Positions 10,568 through 17,528 of a stretch of 23,329 nucleotides of DNA are shown here, piece by piece. How positions within the stretch are numbered: position 1 is the stretch's first letter; every line of letters starts with the position of its first letter. A program made the position numbers and the translations under genes. The stretch is from positions 1-23,329 of the IMG/VR virus record IMGVR_UViG_3300028394_000320. The stretch is one strand, 5' to 3'. This DNA comes from a virus. A model generated the notes under the pieces. The model ran no database searches and had not been told where the DNA came from. It saw only the letters and a list, made by a program, of their open reading frames with translations.

Positions 10568-10588
10568 GTTATAACAAAATCGTTATAA
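10568..10588. promoter_or_regulatory. Operator-like box between divergent P11 and P12
   Basis: GTTATAACAAAATCGTTATAA contains the palindrome GTTATAAC plus the CGTTATAA unit seen upstream of P2, P7 and P9. It lies 7 bases from the P12 -35 box. Its position at the early/late divergence suggests control of both arms. Confidence 0.5.
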
Positions 10589-10595
10589 AAACCCC

Positions 10596-10624
10596 TTGAC
10601 AAAGAAACCATTTTATGCTAAGAT
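10596..10624 (+). promoter_or_regulatory. Rightward promoter P12 of the structural arm
   Basis: TTGACA, 17-base spacer ending in TGC, TAAGAT. It is the only TTGACA-class promoter facing the structural genes. The leader to the ATG at 10724 is about 93 bases and contains CTTTTTTTCG and a second -10-like motif next to the ATG. Confidence 0.65.
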
Positions 10625-10703
10625 GAACCTCTTTTTTTCGTGGGGCACACTCGCATCCACTTCACCAACTATTTGGAATTATTTGTGTAACTGAGTAGAA
10701 CTT

Positions 10704-10712
10704 TGGTATGAT
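10704..10712 (+). promoter_or_regulatory. Extended -10 motif just before the first right-arm gene
   Basis: TGG-TATGAT, 11 bases before the ATG at 10724, which lacks a Shine-Dalgarno sequence. It is the weakest member of the TGGTAKAATAGAA set found at right-arm gene junctions. A transcript from it would be nearly leaderless. Confidence 0.4.
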
Positions 10713-10723
10713 AAGATAGAGCC

Positions 10724-10954
10724 ATGTCTGAAATTATTGTAAACATGAGTGGATTCGGTTCGCACTCCATCAAGCTAGAGCTACATGACCCTGCACCCGT
10801 AGGTGAGGGAATAGATGTCTGGATTGCGGAGTTTTGCGACCTAGAGTCTGGCGACTGTGAGATAGTATACTTCGAAGCTGATACTGACTGTGAAGCTTGG
10901 GATATCATTGACGAAGCTATTCAGACATACCGCAAAGAAATCGCAGAGAATTAG
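10724..10954 (+). CDS. Small acidic phage protein, first right-arm gene (76 aa)
   Basis: The protein has beta-like segments (IIVNMSGFGSHSIKLEL, then GIDVWIAEFCDLESG) and a C-terminal helix (AWDIIDEAIQTYRKEIAE), strongly acidic overall. No ribosome site precedes the ATG at 10724; a -10-like motif lies 11 bases away, so it may be leaderless. It is followed by 73 AT-rich bases with no gene. Its acidic make-up is like the left-arm proteins, though it is read on the late strand. No family is recognised. Confidence 0.7.
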   Translation: MSEIIVNMSGFGSHSIKLELHDPAPVGEGIDVWIAEFCDLESGDCEIVYFEADTDCEAWDIIDEAIQTYRKEIAEN

Positions 10955-11027
10955 TTTCTAGCTGAAACAAAATCTCTAAAAATTTTCCGCAATATTTTCA
11001 AATCTTTTCAAATAATAAGGAGCTAGA

Positions 11028-11246
11028 ATGGCAAGAAGTATTAATGACCCAATTGAACCAACTGAAGAAGAGGTTCAAGAAACTAACGATAACCAAGAAC
11101 TACTTTACGAAATGCAGCAGATAGTCCAGCAGATTATCCTAAAGCACAACGAACTGGTAGCCAAGGTCGAGAAACTAGAAGACAAACTTACAGATGCTCG
11201 CATCCAGTTTGAGGCTCAGAAGCTAGTCTGGAATAAAGGACTCTAA
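11028..11246 (+). CDS. Small coiled-coil protein (72 aa)
   Basis: AAGGAGCTAGA precedes the ATG. The N-terminus is acidic and disordered (NDPIEPTEEEVQETNDNQ). Residues about 25-65 form a predicted coiled coil (LLYEMQQIVQQIILKHNELV, then KVEKLEDKL). The stop overlaps the next ATG as TAATG, so it is probably coupled to the putative small terminase. Its place just before the terminase genes suggests a packaging or assembly accessory role; this is inference. Confidence 0.75.
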   Translation: MARSINDPIEPTEEEVQETNDNQELLYEMQQIVQQIILKHNELVAKVEKLEDKLTDARIQFEAQKLVWNKGL

Positions 11247-11752
11247 TGGCTGGAGCAATTGCTTTACTGGATGATGTATTAATCAAAGCAGCAGCTGGCG
11301 GTAAGTCAGGTGTTGAGCTTGAGCGTTTGACGGGTATCCCGGCTGCTCAGGCTGTAGTCCATGTAAAGCAGTTGCTTGCCTCCAGAAATATCTGGACCGA
11401 ACATGAGCAACGCCAATTGCTATTGGCAGAACTAAACCAACTCAAAGAAGTCCTGACAGAAAACGCAATGAAGACTGGCGACCTTGACACACAGCGATTG
11501 CTACTCAAGTCACTAGAAACAATCGGAAAGCGTCTTGATGCCCAGCAGGAAGATGTTGATTCTAACACGCTGAAGCTGACCCAGTTCCAAGAGAAGATAC
11601 TCTTGCGAGCAATGGATGCTGCTTTGGATTTTGCAAAGAAGGAACTACATGAAAGATACCCTCAGATTACTAGGGGCGAGCTTGAAGAGATTGTTGCTGA
11701 AGGTCTACTACACGCTAAGGATGAGATTGTAGCAGATAATGAGCTTATCTGA
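11246..11752 (+). CDS. Putative small terminase subunit (168 aa)
   Basis: The N-terminal 60 residues look like a winged or simple helix-turn-helix (GKSGVELERLTGIPAAQAVV, then HVKQLLASRNIWTE). The middle is a long helical region (ELNQLKEVLTENAMKTGDLD, then LLKSLETIGKRLDAQ) suitable for oligomerisation, with a helical C-terminus. In tailed phages the small subunit binds the pac or cos DNA and loads TerL. Size, DNA-binding N-terminus, coiled core and position before TerL all fit, but no family signature is decisive. It overlaps the next gene by 14 bases. Confidence 0.55.
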   Translation: MAGAIALLDDVLIKAAAGGKSGVELERLTGIPAAQAVVHVKQLLASRNIWTEHEQRQLLLAELNQLKEVLTENAMKTGDLDTQRLLLKSLETIGKRLDAQQEDVDSNTLKLTQFQEKILLRAMDAALDFAKKELHERYPQITRGELEEIVAEGLLHAKDEIVADNELI

Positions 11753-11948
11753 GTCCTGCTCCTGTGGGGCTGGTTTCACAGCCGACAGAGATGATGAACT
11801 ATATCTACTAAACCAGTGGCGTAAGAACCATAAGTGCCCCCATCCTGAGCGTGGCGATTTAGGCTTATCGGCTGCTGTTGAAACTGCACCAAACCACACA
11901 CTGCCAGAATTGCATATAGGGTTTAGGAGTGACCCATACGATGATTGA
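11739..11948 (+). CDS. Small cysteine-containing actinophage-type protein (69 aa)
   Basis: The sequence begins MSLSESCSCGAGFTADRDDE, continues LYLLNQWRKNHKCPHPERGD and ends acidic. A CSCGA-F pair followed by W-R-H-C is a pattern I recognise from small uncharacterised actinophage proteins; C7, C9, C33 and nearby histidines could bind zinc. There is no clear ribosome site. It overlaps the upstream gene by 14 bases and the TerL start by 8, so translation is probably coupled. Function is unknown. Confidence 0.65.
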   Translation: MSLSESCSCGAGFTADRDDELYLLNQWRKNHKCPHPERGDLGLSAAVETAPNHTLPELHIGFRSDPYDD

Positions 11949-13452
11949 CAATGTAATTGACGAGGTAATCCGTGACCTCCGCAAGCGTTCTAAAAACGCC
12001 CTGTATTTGAATGACCCAGTTGCTTGGGCGAACGATGTTCTAGGTAAGCATATGTGGTCTAAGCAAGAAGAGATTGCACGAAGCGTTGTAGAGAATACTC
12101 ACACTGCTGTGGTATCTTGTAATGGTGCAGGTAAGTCTGCGGTTGCTGGTATCCTCGGAGCATGGTGGGTTGCTGTTCACGACCCGTATGACATTGCTTT
12201 GATTTGTTCTGCTCCTACTTATCCACAGATTGCACGAGTTCTTTTCCGTGAGTTGCGTGACAACCACAAGATTGCTGCTGAGCGTGGGTTCTCACTTCCG
12301 GGTCATATTAACCAGTCTGAAGAGTGGAAGCTAGAAGATAACTATGGAACGCTGATTGGGTTTGGTCGTAGACCAGCCGATACTGATATCGTATCTGCCT
12401 TCCAAGGTATTCACCGCCGTTATGTATTCGTGGTTCTTGATGAGGCTGGTGGTATTCCACTTGACCTTTATACTGCTACTGAAGCTGTTACTAATACTGC
12501 TGACGCACGAGTGCTTGCCATTGGAAACCCTGACCGAAGGGGAACGGAGTTCCACCGCATCTTCCGTGAAGACCCTACTTGGAACAAGATTTCAATTAGT
12601 GCTTACGATAGCCCTAACTTTACTGGCGAGAAAATCCCAGAAGAACTCAAGCCACTACTTATCCAGAAGTCATGGGTAGAAAAGCAGAAGATTTCTTGGG
12701 GTGAAGAGTCTGCTCGATTCAAGTCTAAGGTTTTGGGTGAGTTCCCAGATGAAGCCGATAATACTTTCTTCTCACAAACCGCCATTGACAGAGTGATTGA
12801 CACTGACATCGAAGATGACATGATGATTCCTGCCTATCTAGGCGTTGACCTTGCACGCTTTGGTGAAGACGACTCTGTTGTTTACATCAATCGTGGTGGT
12901 CGCTGTCGTAAGCTAGATAGCTGGACTAAGGCTACTGCTATTGAATCAGCCAACCGAGTGCACAGACTTGCAATGGAAACTGGAGCTACAGAAGTGCGTG
13001 TTGACGCATCGGGTCTTGGTGGTCCAGTAGTTGACTACATTGTGAATCTGTGTGAAGATAAGTATACAGTTATATCTATGCTTGGCTCAGCTGCTAGCCC
13101 AGACAATACTCGCTGGCTAAACGCTCGTGCGTTTAACTTTGACTCACTGCGTGAGCAAATGGTTACAGACAAGATTGACATTGACCCAGATGATAAGACT
13201 TTGCTAGATGAGATTATGATGATTCAGTATAAGTTCTCTGCTAAAGGTTCTATCCAGATTGAATCTAAGGATGATATGCGTTCTCGTGGCGTAAAATCCC
13301 CTGACCATTTGGATGCTTTAGTTTATGCAGTTGCTGACCTTAGCAACATTGTAAATCCGAAGTTTGGAGATAAGAAGCCCGGAGATTTGATTTCCTATGA
13401 TACTGCATTGCTAGACGCTCAGCATCCGTTTTATAGCAACTGGGTATGGTAG
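11941..13452 (+). CDS. terL: Terminase large subunit
   Basis: This is the DNA-packaging motor: an N-terminal ATPase that pumps DNA into the prohead and a C-terminal nuclease that cuts the concatemer. With the ATG at 11941 the protein has 503 residues. Walker A is CNGAGKS (60-66), Walker B VFVVLDEAGG (162-171, with D167 and E168), and motif III LAIGNPD (192-198). The RNase-H-like nuclease is visible as GVDLARFG (D303), VRVDASG (D355) and SPDHLDALVYA (D455, D458). TAGGAG precedes the start; a GTG four codons earlier overlaps that site and is less likely. The end GTATGGTAG doubles as a promoter motif. Confidence 0.95.
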   Translation: MIDNVIDEVIRDLRKRSKNALYLNDPVAWANDVLGKHMWSKQEEIARSVVENTHTAVVSCNGAGKSAVAGILGAWWVAVHDPYDIALICSAPTYPQIARVLFRELRDNHKIAAERGFSLPGHINQSEEWKLEDNYGTLIGFGRRPADTDIVSAFQGIHRRYVFVVLDEAGGIPLDLYTATEAVTNTADARVLAIGNPDRRGTEFHRIFREDPTWNKISISAYDSPNFTGEKIPEELKPLLIQKSWVEKQKISWGEESARFKSKVLGEFPDEADNTFFSQTAIDRVIDTDIEDDMMIPAYLGVDLARFGEDDSVVYINRGGRCRKLDSWTKATAIESANRVHRLAMETGATEVRVDASGLGGPVVDYIVNLCEDKYTVISMLGSAASPDNTRWLNARAFNFDSLREQMVTDKIDIDPDDKTLLDEIMMIQYKFSAKGSIQIESKDDMRSRGVKSPDHLDALVYAVADLSNIVNPKFGDKKPGDLISYDTALLDAQHPFYSNWVW

Positions 13453-13455
13453 AAT
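13447..13455 (+). promoter_or_regulatory. Junction promoter TGG-TAGAAT before the portal gene
   Basis: GTATGGTAGAATAGAAT, in which TGG TAG are also the last codon and stop of terL. The portal ATG is 30 bases downstream with GAAGGA in the leader. No TTGACA lies at the right distance. Confidence 0.5.
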
Positions 13456-13484
13456 AGAATTATCACAATTTAGAAGGATTTTTA

Positions 13485-14903
13485 ATGGATTTCAAACAAC
13501 TTTCAGAGCAATTTGAAGCAATTGCCAATGAAAACGAACTATTAAAGGAAAGTTACTCAAGCATGGCTCAGGCTATGCTAGCTTTCGAAGACAAAGGCTG
13601 GAATACTTTTGGTGGCATGGAGCTTGCTGAAAGCTTCAAGTTAGAGGAGCTTCAGAGAGCTGCTGCTGTTATCCGTGAGAACTCAGAAGCCAACCCACTG
13701 CTAAAGCGTGGTTGCGGTCTTCGCTCAAGCTACATCTTTGGTCGTGGTGTTACATTCACTGAGCAGCCACCTCGTATTCGTAAAGTTATTTTAGAGCAGC
13801 AAAACCAAGATGTTTTATTCTCATCAGAGGCACAAGCAATCAATGAGCGTAGCCACTTTACAGATGGTCAATTCTTTGTGCTTGGTGAAATAAATACTAA
13901 GAAATTCCAGCGTATTGCTTTTAGTGAGATTACTGGAGTCGTTACAGACCCAGATGACCCTGAGCAGGTTCGTTATTACCGCAGAAGCTGGACTCGCTAC
14001 GAGCAAGAGTTGAACTCTACTGCACCTAAGCCAGTTCAAATGAATCGCTGGTATCCAGCCGATACCTATGAGCCAGCAAGTGGTCGCTTTGCTGCAACAA
14101 TACAGAATCAGCCAGTTGATGCTAAGTATAGAATGTTTGCCTCTAAGGTGAACCGCCGTGCTGGTCAAATCTGGGGTGTTCCAGATGCTTTCCCTGCACT
14201 ACCTTGGGCACACGCTTATAATGAGTATTTAAAAGACGGCTCTCGTATGCTAAAGGCTCTCTCGATGTTTGCTTGGCAGTTGAAGGCTAAGACCAAGAGT
14301 GGAGCAACCGCTGCTGCTGCGACTATCGCAACTCCGGCTAGTGCAGGTTCTACTGCTGTGACTGGTGCTGACATGGAGCTAAGCTCGATGCCTCGCTCTG
14401 GTTCTGTGAACCTAAATGATGGTCGTGCACTAGGTTCGATGGTTGCTTCTGCTCTAGAGGTGTCTGTTGTGGCTTTGCTATCTGACCCCGGAACCTCTGG
14501 TGCTTACGGAACCGCACAGACCCTAGATGTCCCAACTGTGAAGGCAATGGAAGCACGCCAGCAGGTTTGGAGCTTATTCTATCGCAGGGTAATGAAGTTC
14601 CTTGGTGCTAACATGGCAGAGCTAGAAATCAATTGGCCTAAGATTGAAACTGAGCCAAGCCAGCGTATGATGCAAGCACTTGCTCTTGCTCACGAAGCTA
14701 ATGCAATCTGGGATGATGAATTCCGTGATGCAGTTATTGAAACTCTTGACATTGCTAAGTTGCATAATGCACCGCCTTCTTCGGCTGACCAGAGTAATAA
14801 CTCAGGGTCTATTGTTCCATCTCAAGGTAATTCTGGAGCAGTTGGTTCAATGCAGAATAATGCAAATGATTTAAGACCTGCGGATAACGCTCCTATTGCG
14901 TAA
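13485..14903 (+). CDS. Portal protein (472 aa)
   Basis: Portal proteins form the dodecameric ring at the capsid vertex through which DNA enters. Evidence is the position directly after TerL, the typical length, and portal-like segments: ANPLLKRGCGLRSSYIFGRG near residues 70-90, ASKVNRRAGQIWGVPDAFPA near 205-225 (a canonical portal region), then an AYNEYLKDGSRMLKALSMFA helix and a VWSLFYRRVMKFLG helix. The C-terminus after about 425 is low-complexity (S, N, Q). AGAAGGATTTTTA precedes the ATG. Confidence 0.9.
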   Translation: MDFKQLSEQFEAIANENELLKESYSSMAQAMLAFEDKGWNTFGGMELAESFKLEELQRAAAVIRENSEANPLLKRGCGLRSSYIFGRGVTFTEQPPRIRKVILEQQNQDVLFSSEAQAINERSHFTDGQFFVLGEINTKKFQRIAFSEITGVVTDPDDPEQVRYYRRSWTRYEQELNSTAPKPVQMNRWYPADTYEPASGRFAATIQNQPVDAKYRMFASKVNRRAGQIWGVPDAFPALPWAHAYNEYLKDGSRMLKALSMFAWQLKAKTKSGATAAAATIATPASAGSTAVTGADMELSSMPRSGSVNLNDGRALGSMVASALEVSVVALLSDPGTSGAYGTAQTLDVPTVKAMEARQQVWSLFYRRVMKFLGANMAELEINWPKIETEPSQRMMQALALAHEANAIWDDEFRDAVIETLDIAKLHNAPPSSADQSNNSGSIVPSQGNSGAVGSMQNNANDLRPADNAPIA

Positions 14904-14908
14904 GTGTA

Positions 14909-14917
14909 TGCTATAAT
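14909..14917 (+). promoter_or_regulatory. Junction promoter TGC-TATAAT before the protease gene
   Basis: GTGTATGCTATAATGG begins four bases after the portal stop codon. It is an extended -10 with a perfect TATAAT and no clear -35. The ATG at 14952 lies 34 bases downstream with GGAGA in the leader. Confidence 0.55.
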
Positions 14918-14951
14918 GGTGTATAGCAAATAAACTATTGGAGATTTTTTT

Positions 14952-15929
14952 ATGGCTATAAAGCTAAATGAGAATTTGGCACTTACCGCCCCTGAAACAA
15001 AGGGTAATAAGTGGCGAGTTAAAGTCATAGAAGCTGGCTGGGGTTCTTCTGGATATTACGGAAGCGAAATGCTTGCTAATTATGGTCCACAGGTCTTCAA
15101 AGCTGGAACTAAAGTTTTTATGAATCACCCATCTGTAAATGAGGCTTCTGATAGACCAGAGCGTGATGTTCACCAGCTTGCTGGTAAGTTAACATCTGAT
15201 GCTGTGTTCTCAGAGAATGGTCTTGTAGCAGAAATAGAGTTCTACTCTCACTACGCCCCAATCATTAAAGAAATGGCTAGTGATGTAGGTTTGTCAATAC
15301 ACGCTCTTGGCGAAGCCAAGATTGGTGAGGCAGAAGGCCGTGAAGGGCCAATCATCGAATCGCTCGTGTCAGACCCTTTGACTAGCGTTGATGTCGTAAC
15401 AGTAGCTGGAGCTGGAGGAAAATTTATTTCCCTTCTTGAAAGCTATACCAGAAAAGATACTGAAACCACTCCGGTTACAGAATCATTATCGGAAGGAAAT
15501 GGAATGTCCATTACTAAGGAAGAATTTGACGCAGCTATTGCTGACCTCAAAACTGCCTTCGTTGAGGCACTAACTCCAGTAGTCGAATCAGTTTCGATTC
15601 TGGCAGAAGCAGCAAAGCCAGCTGAGTTCACAGCAGAAGAAGAGGCAACTCTAGAAGCTGTAAACCCAATTGACATCGCTGTTAAATTCAACGAGTCTGG
15701 TCTACCGACCAAGGCCCTCTCTCGTGTAGTTGAGGCCCTTAAGTCAGAAGCCAATGTTAAATCAGTTGACGAACTGATTACGGATGAGAAGGCATATGTT
15801 GCTGAAATCACTGAGTCTGTCGTTACCGCCCCAGAAGCTGACACCACTGGTGTTATCCACGAGGCATCAAAGTCAAGCCTAGTAGATGAGTTTGCAGACA
15901 TTGTAAACCGCATTTCAGGCAATAAGTAG
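14952..15929 (+). CDS. Capsid maturation protease with C-terminal scaffold-like domain (325 aa)
   Basis: Residues 1-165 resemble actinophage prohead proteases: KVFMNHPS (H59 as catalytic candidate), RPERDVHQLAGKL, GLSIHALGEA (S115 as candidate nucleophile) and SVDVVTVAGAGGKF. In HK97-like phages this enzyme cleaves scaffold and capsid termini. Residues about 185-325 are acidic, alanine-rich and helical, as expected of a scaffold (delta) domain. An in-frame ATG at 15504 (residue 185) has GGAAGGA seven bases before it and could make the scaffold separately. The catalytic residues are inference from pattern. Confidence 0.8.
   Translation: MAIKLNENLALTAPETKGNKWRVKVIEAGWGSSGYYGSEMLANYGPQVFKAGTKVFMNHPSVNEASDRPERDVHQLAGKLTSDAVFSENGLVAEIEFYSHYAPIIKEMASDVGLSIHALGEAKIGEAEGREGPIIESLVSDPLTSVDVVTVAGAGGKFISLLESYTRKDTETTPVTESLSEGNGMSITKEEFDAAIADLKTAFVEALTPVVESVSILAEAAKPAEFTAEEEATLEAVNPIDIAVKFNESGLPTKALSRVVEALKSEANVKSVDELITDEKAYVAEITESVVTAPEADTTGVIHEASKSSLVDEFADIVNRISGNK
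15504..15929 (+). CDS. Possible nested scaffolding protein (internal in-frame start, 141 aa)
   Basis: ATG at 15504 is in frame with the protease and is preceded by GGAAGGAAATGGA, a better ribosome site than most here. The product (MSITKEEFDAAIADLKTAFV onward) would be the acidic helical C-terminal part only. The arrangement parallels the nested scaffold of lambda (C and Nu3). Production of this shorter protein is inference. Confidence 0.45.
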   Translation: MSITKEEFDAAIADLKTAFVEALTPVVESVSILAEAAKPAEFTAEEEATLEAVNPIDIAVKFNESGLPTKALSRVVEALKSEANVKSVDELITDEKAYVAEITESVVTAPEADTTGVIHEASKSSLVDEFADIVNRISGNK

Positions 15930-15942
15930 AAGGAAAAAGTAA

Positions 15943-16299
15943 ATGTCTAAAATTGAAATTTACAAAGATGCCAACGAGCTAGTCTTCCCTGTTACAAGTG
16001 CTGTTACATCAGGTATGTTAGTTCAGGTTGGTCAGGTTGTCGGTGTGGCAGAAAAAGATGCAGTTAAAGGTGAAGATGGTAACTATTACACCACTCTAAA
16101 ACTAAACGGCGTTTTCAAGCTGACCACATCTGTAGCAGTTACAGTTGGTGCAGCTATGTATTTAGCTGGTGGAACCAGTGCTGGTGCAGGAACAGTTACA
16201 ACTACATCAACTAGCAATAAATTTATTGGTCACGCAATTAAGGCGAAGACTACTAGCACCGCTGGTGATGTCTATGTTCGTCTACACCAGAGTGCGTAA
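15943..16299 (+). CDS. DUF2190-type capsid decoration protein (118 aa)
   Basis: The sequence (KDANELVFPVTSAVTSGMLV, then VGQVVGVAEKDA, then GVFKLTTSVAVTVGAAMYLA) is typical of the DUF2190 family, small beta-rich proteins found next to major capsid genes. They are thought to decorate or stabilise capsids. The N-terminal beta strands, the VAVTVGAA motif and an alanine-, glycine- and threonine-rich loop fit. AGAAGGAAAAAGTAA precedes the ATG. It lies between protease and major capsid genes, the usual place for a decoration protein. Confidence 0.8.
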   Translation: MSKIEIYKDANELVFPVTSAVTSGMLVQVGQVVGVAEKDAVKGEDGNYYTTLKLNGVFKLTTSVAVTVGAAMYLAGGTSAGAGTVTTTSTSNKFIGHAIKAKTTSTAGDVYVRLHQSA

Positions 16300-16316
16300 G
16301 GAATAGGATAATTATT

Positions 16317-17423
16317 ATGGAAAACATTACCCCACGCCAATTGGAAGCAGCTAAGCTTCTAGAAGGTGCCATTCGTGGTGACCGCAATGACAAGCTAAAG
16401 CTTCAGGAAGGTATCTCTACAAGCGACCTTCCAACTCAGCTTGCCCCAACAATCAATAAGATTCTTCTTCAGAACTACCAAGCTCTTCCAAAGGTTTGGG
16501 ATATGTTCGCAACTAAGGTTGTAGTAGATGACTTCCGTGCACAGTCATTTGTAAGCTTGTCTTATGATGACGATGGCTCAGATAATCAGGGTGACACCTT
16601 CCGCAAGGGTTCACTGCCAACTGTCGGTGAGTATGATGAGTATCCTGCTGCTGGTTGGTTCTCAGTAACAGAGAAGACACTAGCTGTAAAGAAGTCTGGT
16701 CAGCGTGTTCGCTTCTCATGGGAGTCTATCGTAAATGATGGAAATATCTCTCTACTTGAGCGTCTACCTATAGAGCTTGCCCTAAAGGCTGCTGGAAAAG
16801 AAGACGAAGAAGTTACAAAGCAGCTTGTTACAAGCTCTGGTCTAAATACCACTAACTTCAACTCAACTAACCAGAACCTATTTACTGGCAATGGTGCATT
16901 GACAATGGAAAACCTAGACAAAGCTATTCAGGCAGCTAATCTACAGACCTACAATGGTCGCCCAGTTACTGCTGTAAGCAGATTTGCTTTGGTTGTTCCA
17001 CAGGCACTAGAGGCTACTGCGAAGAAGATTCTGGCTATCCAGTCAGTTGAAACTGCAACAGTATCAGGCTCAATCACAACTAAGACAATCACTGGAAACC
17101 TTGTTGGCTCACAGGTTGAGGTTGTTGTAAACCCTTGGATTAAGAAGATTTACAATAACTCACTTGCTGATGCCTTCTGGTTCTTGATTCCAGTTCCGGG
17201 CCAGAGCCTAAACCCATCTGTTGCACTTGGATTCCTTCGTGGTCACGAGGCTCCTGAGCTTCGTATCAAGTCTAATGGTGGAACCTACCTTGGTGGCGGT
17301 GCAGTTCCTGCCCGTGAAGGTGGCTTTGACAATGATGACTTCGAAATGAGAATTCGTCACATTGCAACCGGTGGATTCCTAGTTCCTGCTGGAACTATTG
17401 TTTCGACAGGTGCAGGTAGCTAA
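16317..17423 (+). CDS. Major capsid protein, HK97 fold (368 aa)
   Basis: It follows protease and decoration genes and has the length and layout of an HK97-type capsid protein. An N-terminal arm with a helix (TPRQLEAAKLLEGAIRGD) could be partly removed by the protease. An E-loop/spine region around 90-140 (GEYDEYPAAGWFSVTEKTLA, then GQRVRFSWESIVNDG) is followed by a peripheral-to-axial domain ending RIKSNGGTYLGGGAVPA and FEMRIRHIATGGFL. Assembled copies form the icosahedral shell. AGGAATAGGA lies upstream of the ATG. A strong terminator follows 16 bases after the stop. Confidence 0.9.
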   Translation: MENITPRQLEAAKLLEGAIRGDRNDKLKLQEGISTSDLPTQLAPTINKILLQNYQALPKVWDMFATKVVVDDFRAQSFVSLSYDDDGSDNQGDTFRKGSLPTVGEYDEYPAAGWFSVTEKTLAVKKSGQRVRFSWESIVNDGNISLLERLPIELALKAAGKEDEEVTKQLVTSSGLNTTNFNSTNQNLFTGNGALTMENLDKAIQAANLQTYNGRPVTAVSRFALVVPQALEATAKKILAIQSVETATVSGSITTKTITGNLVGSQVEVVVNPWIKKIYNNSLADAFWFLIPVPGQSLNPSVALGFLRGHEAPELRIKSNGGTYLGGGAVPAREGGFDNDDFEMRIRHIATGGFLVPAGTIVSTGAGS

Positions 17424-17438
17424 TAGCCCTCAGTTTCA

Positions 17439-17475
17439 CAAAAGAAACCCTCACTTCGGTGGGGGTTTTCTTTTG
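17439..17475 (+). terminator. Rho-independent terminator after the major capsid gene
   Basis: CAAAAGAAA-CCCTCAC-TTCG-GTGGGGG-TTTTCTTTTG: a 7-bp GC-containing stem (one T-G pair) capped by a TTCG tetraloop, continued by an A-tract/T-tract stem with one bulge. It separates the capsid genes from the reductase cassette. The A/T flanks could let it act on both strands. Confidence 0.85.
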
Positions 17476-17486
17476 TCTAGGTAGTG

Positions 17487-17495
17487 TGCTATAAT
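17487..17495 (+). promoter_or_regulatory. Promoter of the ribonucleotide reductase cassette
   Basis: TGC-TATAAT, a perfect extended -10 with no clear -35, 12 bases after the terminator. The leader to the ATG at 17529 is about 28 bases and contains AAAGGAGAT. Confidence 0.65.
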
Positions 17496-17528
17496 GGTAG
17501 ACCATCCACCAACTAACAAAGGAGATTA

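Noticed and set aside
11929-11940. GTG at 11929 as the TerL start
   Set aside because: It overlaps the AGGAG ribosome site itself. The ATG at 11941 is better placed.
15443-15922. Long open frame on the minus strand opposite the protease gene (159 codons)
   Set aside because: It has no ribosome site, low-complexity Ser/Ala composition, and mirrors the codon pattern of the plus-strand gene.
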